Part shown: in pieces, positions 1 to 6,924 of the stretch
How the letters are laid out: each line of letters opens with the position of its first letter
Numbering within the stretch: the first letter of the stretch is position 1
NCBI GenBank assembly: GCA_017940955.1
Contig: JAGAXP010000067.1
Location: 1 to 25,896 of the forward strand
Direction of reading: 5' to 3'
Origin: Oribacterium sp.
GTDB lineage: Bacteria > Bacillota_A > Clostridia > Lachnospirales > Lachnospiraceae
Length of the DNA: 25,896 bases
Translations under genes and position numbers: made by a program
Notes under the pieces: generated by a model
Database searches by the model: none
What the model was told of the DNA's origin: nothing
The model's input: only the letters and a program-made list of their open reading frames with translations

Positions 1-843
1 CTCAAGCTTGATTACCTTCGCCCCCGGGAAGCTCTTCTCGAAGGAAAGGATGTTCTCGAGATTTGCGCCGCGGAACTTGTAAATGCTCTGGTCATCATCA
101 CCTACCACGCAGATGTTTTTGTACTTGCCGGCAAGCTTATGGACGAGGTTAAACTGGATGTCATTGGTGTCCTGATACTCGTCAACCAGAATGTACTTAA
201 AGCGCTCCTGATAGTACTCGAGAACCTCCGGCTCTGTATCGAAAAGCTCAACGGTTTTAAGGAGCAGGTCATCAAAGTCCACAGCGTCATTCTGATGAAG
301 CTTTTTCTCATACAGTTTAAAGCACTCTGCTATCTTCTTTTCATTGTAATCCCCGGCTGAAATCTGATCCCGATACTCCTCCGGTGTCATGCCATCATTC
401 TTTGCCTTTGAGATGGCGGAAAGCACCGCACGCTCCTTCAGATTTTTGGGGTCAATGTTTAGCTCCTTAAAAACCTGTCGCATCACTGTACGCTGGTCAT
501 CCGTGTCGTAAATTGAAAAGTTTGAAGTGTACCCAAGTCGGTCTATATGACGACGAAGGATACGAACACACATCGAATGGAAGGTAGATACCCAGACCTC
601 TCTGCCCCTGAGTCCCACTATCTTGTCAACCCGGTCTCTCATTTCTCCGGCCGCCTTGTTAGTGAAGGTTATGGCCAGAATGTTCCAGGGCTGCACACCG
701 CAATTCTCTATAAGATATGCTATACGATGTGTCAGAACTCTGGTCTTTCCGGATCCGGCACCGGCCAGTACAAGTAAAGGTCCCTCAGTTACCCGTACGG
801 CTTCACATTGCTCTTTATTTAAAATACTTTCAAGATTTTCCAT
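1..843 (-). CDS. pcrA: ATP-dependent DNA helicase PcrA/UvrD, N-terminal part (runs off window)
   Basis: This is the first 281 codons of a superfamily 1A 3'-5' helicase that acts in nucleotide excision repair and removes RecA or stalled complexes from DNA. Reading the minus strand from ATG 841-843 gives [16 protein letters not shown], then Walker A AGAGSGKT (near residue 28), [11 protein letters not shown] (motif Ia), [14 protein letters not shown], and further on VDEYQDTN (motif II, Walker B) and [15 protein letters not shown] (motif III). These are the normal order and spacing for PcrA. The C-terminal half (motifs IV-VI) lies outside the window. The start is supported by AGGAGA at about 847-852. 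The neighbouring yerC gene fits, since yerC and pcrA lie near each other in Bacillus. An extended -10 promoter lies about 120 bp upstream. No frameshift is seen in the part present. PcrA is preferred over UvrD only because the organism is a Firmicute. Confidence 0.96.
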   Translation of the reverse strand, partial: MENLESILNKEQCEAVRVTEGPLLVLAGAGSGKTRVLTHRIAYLIENCGVQPWNILAITFTNKAAGEMRDRVDKIVGLRGREVWVSTFHSMCVRILRRHIDRLGYTSNFSIYDTDDQRTVMRQVFKELNIDPKNLKERAVLSAISKAKNDGMTPEEYRDQISAGDYNEKKIAECFKLYEKKLHQNDAVDFDDLLLKTVELFDTEPEVLEYYQERFKYILVDEYQDTNDIQFNLVHKLAGKYKNICVVGDDDQSIYKFRGANLENILSFEKSFPGAKVIKLE

Positions 844-961
844 GATTCTCCTATATAAATATTTTTCTGAAATGAAGGAACTATGCTCTCCGGGATCTCA
901 TCAGGCTAACCCGGATATCAACGTGACGTAGTTCATCTTCATCTTTTTATCAAAACATATG

Positions 962-977
962 TTGGTAGATTATAGCA
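962..977 (-). promoter_or_regulatory. Probable pcrA promoter (extended -10)
   Basis: On the minus strand TGCTATAAT (top strand 969-977) is an extended -10 element with consensus TATAAT. No good -35 is seen at the right distance, which is usual for extended -10 promoters. The start of transcription would be near 962, giving a leader of about 120 nt to the pcrA ATG. A copy of the ACTACGTCA half-site shared with degV (minus strand, about 923-932) lies inside this leader. Confidence 0.5.
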
Positions 978-1019
978 TAAGTCTTTCTCTTTCGCTACGT
1001 TGTTTAGACTTTTAATTAA

Positions 1020-1040
1020 ACGTAGTTTTTAAAACTACGT
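1020..1040. promoter_or_regulatory. 21-bp palindrome, candidate operator GTAGT-N7-ACTAC
   Basis: A perfect inverted repeat with 10-bp arms around one central base spans 1020-1040. Its core is GTAGT-TTTTAAA-ACTAC (1022-1038). It ends one base before the candidate -35 of the DUF1836 gene and also lies upstream of pcrA. The same arrangement GTAGT-N7-ACTAC recurs at the degV start of transcription (4287-4303). That makes it a candidate binding site for a dimeric regulator, most simply the adjacent MerR-like DUF1836 protein (inference). Confidence 0.55.
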
Positions 1041-1041
1041 A

Positions 1042-1070
1042 TTGTGGCAAAAAATAGATTATGTTATACT
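1042..1070 (+). promoter_or_regulatory. Promoter of the DUF1836 gene, probably giving a leaderless mRNA
   Basis: TTGTGG (1042-1047), a 17-nt spacer and TATACT (1065-1070) form a good SigA-type promoter. The ATG at 1078 is 8 nt after the -10 hexamer, about where transcription should begin. There is no Shine-Dalgarno sequence in front of that ATG, so the transcript is probably leaderless or nearly so. Confidence 0.55.
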
Positions 1071-1077
1071 TTATCGC

Positions 1078-1722
1078 ATGGATAAAACAATGATTGATGA
1101 GATAATTAAATATTTTCATTCCCTTAACTATATAAAGTCCGAGGATATTCCGAATCTGGATCTCTATATGGATCAGGTGACAGGGTTTATGGAGAGAAAT
1201 CTGGATCCTATCAAGCGGCATCACGATGATAAGGCATTGACCAAAACCATGATCAACAATTATGCCAAGAACAAGCTCCTGCCGTCTCCTGAAAAAAAGA
1301 GATATAATCGGGATCATATGCTCATACTTCTCTTTATCTATTACTATAAGGGCATGCTTCAGCTCAATGATATCGAGGCTCTGTTAAAGCCATTGAATGA
1401 CAAGTATTTCGGAGGAAAATCTTCCATCAGTCTCACAGACATCTATGATGAAGTCTTCACCATGGAGGCTTCCGAAAAGAGCCGTATCTTTAACGAAGTT
1501 GAAGAAATGAACAGGATTTCCCTTCGTTCCTTCAGTGCTGAGGATCCGAAGTTCAGAGAGCTTTCAGACGAAGACCGCGAAGAGCTCCAGCTTTTTTCAT
1601 TTATGTGCGAGCTGGGTATGGATGTGTTTATAAAGAAGCTTCTCATGGAAAAAATAGCCGATAGGTTACATGAGAAAGAGCTGGAAAGAATGAATAATGA
1701 AAGAGCAATGAAGAAGAAATAA
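1078..1722 (+). CDS. DUF1836 (YkrK-like) protein with MerR-like DNA-binding region
   Basis: The 214-residue protein matches the DUF1836 family. Residues about 10-110 hold LYMDQVTGFMERNL, then LTKTMINNYAKNKLLPS and RYNRDHMLILLFIYYYKG followed by LNDIEALL. The pattern T.-INNY-(x)4-LLP...RY..(D/E)....L...I...K....L.DIE.LL copies the MerR-family winged-helix signature (TIRYYE..GLL.P....YR.Y...D...L..I...R..G.SL.EI). A DNA-binding role is therefore likely, although it has not been established for this family as far as I know. The C-terminal half is acidic and helical and ends MKKK. The ATG at 1078 is preferred over a TTG at 1042 because the TTG sits inside the -35 element. A dyad next to its promoter recurs at degV, suggesting autoregulation and control of degV. 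The gene converges on yerC and shares its terminator. Confidence 0.85.
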   Translation: MDKTMIDEIIKYFHSLNYIKSEDIPNLDLYMDQVTGFMERNLDPIKRHHDDKALTKTMINNYAKNKLLPSPEKKRYNRDHMLILLFIYYYKGMLQLNDIEALLKPLNDKYFGGKSSISLTDIYDEVFTMEASEKSRIFNEVEEMNRISLRSFSAEDPKFRELSDEDREELQLFSFMCELGMDVFIKKLLMEKIADRLHEKELERMNNERAMKKK

Positions 1723-1764
1723 AGAGATGCAGCCTTCCGGCTGCATCTCTTTATTTCTTCTTCA
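1709..1764. terminator. Bidirectional terminator palindrome shared by two convergent genes
   Basis: A perfect 26-bp stem (1709-1734 with 1739-1764) with a 4-nt loop TTCC separates the DUF1836 gene and yerC. The outer stem is A/T-rich, so each strand gives a GC stem followed by a U-rich run. The stop codons of both genes lie in the stem, and the same stem bases encode the final KKK of both proteins. Confidence 0.85.
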
Positions 1765-2059
1765 GATTATCCTCAAATCCAAGCCTCTCAAATACCATAT
1801 CGTAACCGTCGGCACCGTAATTCAGTGAACGGTTAACTCTGGAAATAGTTGCTGTTGAAGCACCGGTTGCCTTCGCGATATTGAGATAAGTTTCACCTTC
1901 TCTCAGCATCTTTGCAACCTCGTAACGCTGTGCCATACTGAGAAGCTCATTGATGGTACAAACATCTTCAAAAAATTTATAGCACTCTTCCTTTGATTTT
2001 AAAGTTAGGATCGCGTCAAATATATGATCTACTTCCTTGGTCTTTAATTTTTCGTTCAT
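1751..2059 (-). CDS. yerC: YerC/YecD-type TrpR-related transcriptional regulator
   Basis: The 102-residue protein is of the TrpR-like YerC family. It has an all-helical N-terminal half (DHIFDAILTLKSKEECYKFF, then EDVCTINELLSMAQRYEVAKML) and the helix-turn-helix YLNIAKATGASTATISRVNRSL, which matches the Trp repressor DNA-reading head; the ligand of the Firmicute family is not generally established. The ATG at 2057-2059 is preferred to the GTG just before it, because AGAGG (about 2067-2071) is 7 nt away from the ATG and only 4 nt from the GTG. A strong promoter lies about 100 bp upstream. The gene is near pcrA, as in Bacillus. The coding sequence ends inside the shared terminator palindrome. 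Confidence 0.9.
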   Translation of the reverse strand: MNEKLKTKEVDHIFDAILTLKSKEECYKFFEDVCTINELLSMAQRYEVAKMLREGETYLNIAKATGASTATISRVNRSLNYGADGYDMVFERLGFEDNLKKK

Positions 2060-2162
2060 CACAAAACCTCTGCTAAATTATTTTACAATGTTCAAAATGC
2101 ACAATCGCTTTAATGTATTCACACGTTAATTCGTGCGCTTTTACACTTTAGAACACGAAAGT

Positions 2163-2191
2163 AGTATAGCACTCCATTATATTCATTTCAA
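2163..2191 (-). promoter_or_regulatory. yerC promoter
   Basis: On the minus strand TTGAAA (2186-2191), a 17-nt spacer and TATACT (2163-2168) with an upstream TG (TGCTATACT, extended -10) make a strong SigA-type promoter. Transcription would start near 2156, giving a leader of about 97 nt. Confidence 0.65.
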
Positions 2192-2232
2192 GTACTAAAT
2201 CCACATACAAAAACTGCAGGAATAGCTATCCA

Positions 2233-2514
2233 GTAACAGTTCAACTGGGGCAGATGCAGCTTAGAGCCGGAGGGCATCCATTTATAAACGTAAAGACGAG
2301 TCGTGAATAATCAGAATCGGACCCCTTAGTGGCTCTTGGTTCCCTTTTCCTTAGCCCCCTCGCCAAGTCTGAGTTTTCATAAAAGTAAACTCAGACATTG
2401 GCGAGGGCCTAGAGCCACTTAGGGGTCCGATTCTAGATTTTTCCGACGAGGCGCCTCGTTTATAAATGGATGCCCTCCGACTCGTGGCTGCATCTGCCCC
2501 GGCTGAACTGTTAC
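2233..2514. repeat. 282-bp intergenic hairpin element (family member A)
   Basis: This gene-free stretch between yerC and the deacetylase gene is almost entirely one large imperfect inverted repeat. The outer arms 2233-2260 and 2487-2514 match at 26 of 28 positions and begin GTAACAGTTCA. A second arm pair includes GGAGGGCATCCATTTATAAA (2269-2288) and its complement before 2480. A third pair is AGAATCGGACCCC...GTGGCTCT with its complement near 2410-2435. A 19-bp inner hairpin is at 2358-2376 with 2387-2406. Its ends are shared with two more hairpins at 10127-10230 and 18658-18760. It looks like a non-autonomous, REP- or MITE-like element; no transposase is present. It ends 8 bp before the stop codon of the deacetylase gene. 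Confidence 0.8.
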
Positions 2515-2522
2515 GTCCGTCC

Positions 2523-4178
2523 TTAGTTCCAAGTAATAGGAGTAGGACGTCTGGTGTCAAACACAGTACTTACGTCAAGAATATCCGAAAGCCTGTTATC
2601 CTCGCCTGAATAATCCATCCACAGTCTGTAACCATCCAGGTTGCGGCGACCCTGTCTTACTGCGTCCTCAGTATACTGAACCCACACAGGATTTGAATCT
2701 ACATTACAGAAATAATCAAAGCCCGCAGCCTTAAGCATATTGAACTTATCATTTTCTGTTGAATACGGATGCCAGTCACCGATATCTGCTCCGAAAGGAT
2801 AAAGAATGATATCGCAGTTGCCCGGCATAAGAGACTCAACATTACGCTCCCATCTGTCGGTATCTCTCTGAAGATCAGCAAGCTCTCTCTTCGTAAAATT
2901 GATGTGACCCCAGCTGTGGGAAGCAAGCTCATAACCGTCATCCACAAGAGCCTGGAAAAGCTTCTTTACAGTCTCTCTGTCTTCTGCGATGTTTGGATTG
3001 GCCTTCATTTTAGGATCACGATTTTCGGAGGACTCGTCATAGGTTTCATCCGTACGGTAACCGAGAACACCGTTGTAACCGGTAAATGCCATGATAGCCT
3101 TGGCTCCTCTGTAGGAGAAATCCGGATGAGCCTCAACAAAGTTATCAAGAATAGGAACTATATCATAATCACCGATGGAGACATTACCCTGTGCATCTGT
3201 GTACTGGAGCTTCAGCTTTCCGTTCTCATCGAGAACCATCTTGTCTGCAAAGCCCTTGCCTTCCATGTACTCATAGTAGCAAACATCATCCTCTGACATA
3301 ACAAAGGCTTTCTTGCCTTCCGGAAGCATTATCTGCTTCTTAACCATCTTTCTGGTGCCGTCCTCCTGTGTCTGCATCTCAGCCATATCATGAAGGCCAA
3401 CCAGAACATATCCTCTGTCATACATCTGCTGAAGGATAGCCTCAAACTCAGGAATGGTGGTCATTACCTGGTTGAAGTCCTTTCCGGCAGCATCGTTTGT
3501 AAATGCTCTTTCAGTATCCTCACAAAGAATATGGAAGAAAACATGTGTGATCTGTGAGTTGTCAAACGGAACGCAGGCTGCCTTCTGTGCTTCATACTCC
3601 TGGATCTTTGCCTGTACTTCGGGACTCTCTGCAAATTCCGATGTGCTTAATGTCTCCACCGCGGCATCATAGTCATACATCATGGCCTGTCTGTCACTCT
3701 GAGCTATGAGCTCTGTAAGAACCTGAGCCGGTTCTTCTTCGGCTGCGGCAGTTGTCTCTGCTTCAGTCTCGACAGCGGCTGTGGTTTCGGTTTTTGAGCT
3801 GTTTCCGGAATTTCCGAAAATACCTGACAGATTAAGCTTTCCCGTTCCGATAAGGATACCAAGAACCAGAAGCAATATGATGTCAACAGCGATGAAAGTA
3901 TGTGTCATACGCTTCATCTTACGCTTTCTGGAACGCTCTCTGTGACGGCTTCTTAATTCTTCACGTCTTTGTGCAAGCTTTTCTTCAAAAGCCTTTTCAT
4001 CCACAGGGTCATCCTCCATGTATTGTGAAGGGTTTAAGCCATAATCATCACCCTGCCGGTATGATGATTTCTGTCCCTGTACCGTATCAGATCCTTCAGG
4101 TTTGATGCGTGTTACATTATCTATGATTTCGTCATCGCGATTCTGACTGTTTCTTCTTGAATAGTCTTTCAGACTCAT
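2523..4178 (-). CDS. Membrane-anchored polysaccharide deacetylase family protein
   Basis: The 551-residue protein is a NodB-fold (carbohydrate esterase 4-like) deacetylase, probably acting on cell-wall or surface glycans outside the membrane. Residues 1-93 are charged and cytoplasmic, 94-112 form one transmembrane helix, and 124-150 are a Thr/Ala/Glu-rich linker. A helical spacer is followed by the catalytic domain from about residue 205. Visible motifs are SEDD (295-298, the position of the usual TFDDG aspartates), SHSWGH (420-425, the metal-binding H-x3-H type motif) and LYPFG (459-463). The first motif is divergent (SEDD), so the exact substrate and even activity are uncertain. AAGGA lies 6 nt before the ATG. 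Neighbouring genes give no further clue. It is transcribed divergently from degV. Confidence 0.88.
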   Translation of the reverse strand: MSLKDYSRRNSQNRDDEIIDNVTRIKPEGSDTVQGQKSSYRQGDDYGLNPSQYMEDDPVDEKAFEEKLAQRREELRSRHRERSRKRKMKRMTHTFIAVDIILLLVLGILIGTGKLNLSGIFGNSGNSSKTETTAAVETEAETTAAAEEEPAQVLTELIAQSDRQAMMYDYDAAVETLSTSEFAESPEVQAKIQEYEAQKAACVPFDNSQITHVFFHILCEDTERAFTNDAAGKDFNQVMTTIPEFEAILQQMYDRGYVLVGLHDMAEMQTQEDGTRKMVKKQIMLPEGKKAFVMSEDDVCYYEYMEGKGFADKMVLDENGKLKLQYTDAQGNVSIGDYDIVPILDNFVEAHPDFSYRGAKAIMAFTGYNGVLGYRTDETYDESSENRDPKMKANPNIAEDRETVKKLFQALVDDGYELASHSWGHINFTKRELADLQRDTDRWERNVESLMPGNCDIILYPFGADIGDWHPYSTENDKFNMLKAAGFDYFCNVDSNPVWVQYTEDAVRQGRRNLDGYRLWMDYSGEDNRLSDILDVSTVFDTRRPTPITWN

Positions 4179-4222
4179 TTATCCTTAACCCCTTTTGTTA
4201 GATTTAGTACATACGAGTTTTA

Positions 4223-4251
4223 ATTTTAACGCTAATTCACCTTTAGGGCAA
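4223..4251 (-). promoter_or_regulatory. Possible promoter of the deacetylase gene
   Basis: Minus strand TTGCCC (4246-4251), a 17-nt spacer and TAAAAT (4223-4228) lie 45 bp before the ATG. This promoter would stand back to back with the degV promoter, whose -35 begins at 4257. Confidence 0.4.
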
Positions 4252-4256
4252 GGTCA

Positions 4257-4284
4257 TTGACATGGTTTTCTCATTTGTTATAAT
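4257..4284 (+). promoter_or_regulatory. degV promoter (consensus -35 and -10)
   Basis: TTGACA (4257-4262) and TATAAT (4279-4284) are both perfect consensus hexamers, separated by 16 nt. Transcription would start near 4291. Confidence 0.8.
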
Positions 4285-4286
4285 AT

Positions 4287-4303
4287 GTAGTAATGAAAAC
4301 TAC
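4287..4303. promoter_or_regulatory. Candidate operator GTAGT-N7-ACTAC over the degV transcription start
   Basis: GTAGT (4287-4291) and ACTAC (4299-4303) are separated by 7 bases, exactly as in the palindrome upstream of the DUF1836 gene (1022-1038). The right half extends to AAAACTACGT (4296-4305), which is also identical in both sites. Lying directly over +1, a bound protein would be expected to repress. Confidence 0.5.
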
Positions 4304-4324
4304 GTCATGAAACGTGGAGGTTAT

Positions 4325-5179
4325 ATGGATTATAGAATTATTGCTGACAGCTGTTGTGACTTAACACCGGAGCTTAAGGCAGACGGACATTTTTTGATCG
4401 TCCCCCTTACTCTGGAGATAGGTTCCTATTCTGTCATTGATGATGAGAATTTTGATCAGGCGGATTTTCTTAAACGTCTCAGAGAATCACGCGAGGGTGC
4501 CAAAACCGCATGTCCTTCACCTGAAGCCTACAAGCAGGCTATCGTGGACAGTGATGCAGACGAGGTTTATATATTAACCATTTCAGAACATCTTTCAGGT
4601 TCATATCAGGCTGCTGTTGTGGGAGCACAGATGTATGAAGAAGAGTTCCCTGACAGCGGAAAGAAGATAAAAGTATTCAGCTCCGATGCCGCAACCGCGG
4701 GAGAGCTCAACCTGTGCATCACCGTTCAGGAGCTTAAAGAGTCAGGTAAAAGCTTTGATGAAGTTGTAAAGCTTATAGAAGAAAAAATTCAGACCATGCA
4801 GATTTTATTTGTATTAGGATCTCTTGAAAATCTGCGCAGGAACGGACGACTTTCAACAGTCAAGGTATTTCTTGCATCAGCACTTAATATAAAGCCTGTC
4901 ATGGTTGCGGTTCACGGGGTTATACATAAGCTTGAACAGCAAAGAGGTGTCAATAAGGCTATCAAACGTATGCTGCAGCTTGCCATCGAACGTGCAGGCG
5001 GTCCCGAAGTAACCAAGGATAAGCTTCTGACCATCACCCACGTCAATAACCTTGAACGTGCAGAATATGTCAAGGAAGAGATTCTGAAGCTTGCCAGCTT
5101 CAGAAGGATTGTCATCGCAAACACCATGGGAGTTTCAACTGTATATGCTGAGGATGGCGGCATTGTAGTTGCCATATAA
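4325..5179 (+). CDS. DegV family fatty-acid-binding protein
   Basis: The 284-residue protein is a DegV/EDD-fold protein. Such proteins bind a long-chain fatty acid, and relatives (FakB) present it to the FakA kinase for phospholipid synthesis. Family motifs are IIADSCCDLTPEL at the N-terminus, TACPSPEAYKQA, ISEHLSGSYQAA (the Ser/Thr loop binding the carboxylate) and GSLENLRRNGRLS. The ATG at 4325 is chosen because GTGGAGG (4314-4320) lies just before it; the reading frame stays open upstream across the promoter, which is not translated. No fakA is present in the window. It stands alone as a monocistronic unit followed by hairpins. An operator-like dyad shared with the DUF1836 gene suggests control by that regulator. 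Confidence 0.93.
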   Translation: MDYRIIADSCCDLTPELKADGHFLIVPLTLEIGSYSVIDDENFDQADFLKRLRESREGAKTACPSPEAYKQAIVDSDADEVYILTISEHLSGSYQAAVVGAQMYEEEFPDSGKKIKVFSSDAATAGELNLCITVQELKESGKSFDEVVKLIEEKIQTMQILFVLGSLENLRRNGRLSTVKVFLASALNIKPVMVAVHGVIHKLEQQRGVNKAIKRMLQLAIERAGGPEVTKDKLLTITHVNNLERAEYVKEEILKLASFRRIVIANTMGVSTVYAEDGGIVVAI

Positions 5180-5193
5180 AAAAGAATTACTAC

Positions 5194-5310
5194 GGAATAC
5201 TTTTAAATCATTTTATTCCTAAAGTATTCCATGAATTGAATCATATAATAATAACAAAGACGGGATAGATGTGAAATCCATTATTGGATTCAACATCTAT
5301 CCCGTCTTTG
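5194..5310 (+). terminator. Tandem hairpins downstream of degV
   Basis: Two stem-loops follow degV: GGAATACTTT (5194-5203) with AAAGTATTCC (5221-5230), and a perfect 18-bp stem 5255-5272 with 5293-5310 whose loop contains a partly paired ATCCA/TGGAT. Neither has a long U-run directly behind it, so they may protect the 3' end or end transcription inefficiently. Confidence 0.55.
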
Positions 5311-5316
5311 ATTTAT

Positions 5317-5436
5317 CCACCAGGGGACTGAGCCACCGAGGACAGACCACCGGGGACAGAGCCACCTAGGATGGAGCTTCCGGGGACGAAGCCACCGGGA
5401 TGAACCACCGGGGGGGACGAACCGTCCCCGATAGTT
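5317..5436. repeat. Degenerate 13-17 bp tandem repeat, about 8 units
   Basis: Units begin at 5317, 5333, 5347, 5362, 5377, 5392 and 5405, with consensus close to CCACCGGGGACAGAG. The last full unit is followed by ACCGTCCCCG, so GGGACG and CGTCCC form a small terminal hairpin near 5414-5429. The GGGGACGG core recalls the hairpin elements at 10127-10230 and 18658-18760. Unit lengths vary and there are no spacers, so this is not a CRISPR array. Confidence 0.7.
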
Positions 5437-5453
5437 CAAATTCACTTGCCTGA

Positions 5454-6437
5454 TCAATCAAGGCTTACATTTTCATCAAACAATGAAAAAAAGTTCTCAG
5501 CTTTGCTGTCGCTGCCTGCAGCAAGGTCTATATCCTTCCAGAAATCAGATCTGAATCTGATTATATGTTTATCTGTATAGCCGTTAAATGCTTTGAAAAA
5601 GGCTTCTGTCTTTCGGACATTCTGTATGAGGACTTTATTTTCGGCAGTAGCTTCTTCATCATAGGAATTGATACATTTTATGATGTGATACTTTCCGTCC
5701 TGTTCTACCACACCGGATATCTCACCCTGTTCAAGGGCGAAAGCCGTATTGAATCTTGCGTTATGTTCATCGACTCTTGAAAGGGTCTTTTCAATCTCCG
5801 GGTCTTCGCTGTTCTGTCTCGCATAGTAGGCAAAGTTCGCGCCTTTGACATTAACCTTTTCAACAAGATCTTCTGCGGTTTCTTTATCCGAAACTATGAT
5901 CTCCTGAATCCTTATGACTTTGACATCGGCATCTGCTATTTCTTCATCCGCTTCGGATACAATGTATTGAGCTGTCTTGCAGGCCAGAAAATATTCGTTA
6001 TACATGGCGATGACATCTTCCAAAGAACAGTTTCCCATAACCTTTTTGTCCTCTTCGGTAAGTCCGTCATAAAACTCACCGGAGATTCTTCTGATGGCGT
6101 CCATATCGGCAGCAGATGCCACGATACCGGTTTCTTTGGCTATGAGATTAAGAGTTTTAATATCCTCAAGAAACTCTTTCATCCTGGATATAAAATAAGG
6201 TCCATAGGAAGTCTCCTGTTCTCCTTCGAGAGGCAGCTCCCAGACAGATGAGCCCAACGCATTCTGATACCGGTTCCTTTCTGAAAACAGAACCAGCCTG
6301 CACTGTGCTTCAGAATACTCATCAATCGCTTCTGTCCTGCCGGTTATCTCTACACCTTTACACGAAACTAAGCTGCATGCCAAAAGCATGCAGCTCAGTA
6401 AATACAATATCTTTCTTTTAATTCTTGTGATAATCAT
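5454..6437 (-). CDS. PpiC/SurA-like peptidyl-prolyl isomerase lipoprotein
   Basis: The 327-residue protein is a probable lipoprotein. A basic start (RIKRK) precedes a hydrophobic stretch and the lipobox LVSC, with Cys26 as the lipidated residue. Residues about 170-270 resemble a parvulin rotamase domain: IRIQEIIVSDKETAEDLVEK, GANFAYYARQNSEDPEIE, FNTAFALEQGEISGVV and GKYHIIKCI follow the order of PpiC domains (shared-loop, SEDP, F..AF.L..GEIS, G.HIIK). The N-terminal SurA-like region is helical. It would help fold exported proteins on the outer face of the membrane. The gene follows the DUF212 gene by 22 bp with no clear Shine-Dalgarno sequence at this ATG, so translational coupling or another start is possible. 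Family assignment is fairly sure; the client proteins are unknown. Confidence 0.75.
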   Translation of the reverse strand: MIITRIKRKILYLLSCMLLACSLVSCKGVEITGRTEAIDEYSEAQCRLVLFSERNRYQNALGSSVWELPLEGEQETSYGPYFISRMKEFLEDIKTLNLIAKETGIVASAADMDAIRRISGEFYDGLTEEDKKVMGNCSLEDVIAMYNEYFLACKTAQYIVSEADEEIADADVKVIRIQEIIVSDKETAEDLVEKVNVKGANFAYYARQNSEDPEIEKTLSRVDEHNARFNTAFALEQGEISGVVEQDGKYHIIKCINSYDEEATAENKVLIQNVRKTEAFFKAFNGYTDKHIIRFRSDFWKDIDLAAGSDSKAENFFSLFDENVSLD

Positions 6438-6459
6438 ATGTTGGAAAATTCTGTAATCT

Positions 6460-6918
6460 CTAATATCTTGTCTTTACCATGAAGGCTACCAGGATACCAA
6501 GAAGAGCACCCATCAGCACCTGCAATGGCGTATGTCCGACATACTCCTTGAGCTTCATCTCAAATTCTTCGGGTTTCCAGTTAAAGGGGTTGTCTTCCAG
6601 CATCTTATTAAGAAGCACAGCCTGTTTTCCTGTCTCTCTTCTTACTCCCGTAGCATCATACATCACAACGCTTGCCAGTACAAAGCATATGGCAAAAATG
6701 GATGATGACATGCCATGTTCAATAGCTGCAGCAGTAGCCATCGAAACCACGAAGGCAGAGTGGCTGGAAGGCATACCCCCCGAGCCCGTCATCCTTTCCC
6801 AGTTAATGGTTTTATTAAAATAAGCATCGATCATTGTTTTTATGATCTGAGCAAGAAGCCACGCGACAACCGCAGTTACAAGCATATAATTATTTAACAA
6901 GTCATACGTAAAATTCAT
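6460..6918 (-). CDS. DUF212 / divergent PAP2 family membrane protein
   Basis: The 152-residue protein has the diagnostic DUF212 (divergent acid phosphatase/PAP2, YuiD-like) motifs: GSGGMPSSHSAFVVSMATA (residues 46-64), YDATGVRRETGKQA and GHTPLQVLMGALLGI near the C-terminus. Hydrophobic segments near 12-30, 55-90 and 130-150 indicate a small integral membrane protein. PAP2 relatives remove phosphate from lipid phosphates, with His53 in SSHS as a likely active-site residue. The real substrate of this family is not established. It begins 6 bp after glgA and is followed closely by the PpiC-like gene, so the three are probably one transcript. Confidence 0.9.
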   Translation of the reverse strand: MNFTYDLLNNYMLVTAVVAWLLAQIIKTMIDAYFNKTINWERMTGSGGMPSSHSAFVVSMATAAAIEHGMSSSIFAICFVLASVVMYDATGVRRETGKQAVLLNKMLEDNPFNWKPEEFEMKLKEYVGHTPLQVLMGALLGILVAFMVKTRY

Positions 6919-6924
6919 CTAAAA

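Noticed and set aside
2769..3296. 175-codon plus-strand ORF
   Set aside because: It is antisense to the catalytic domain of the polysaccharide deacetylase and has no recognisable motif.
5317..5436. Regular short repeats that might be a CRISPR array
   Set aside because: The units are contiguous, 13-17 bp and degenerate, with no unique spacers of constant length and no cas genes.
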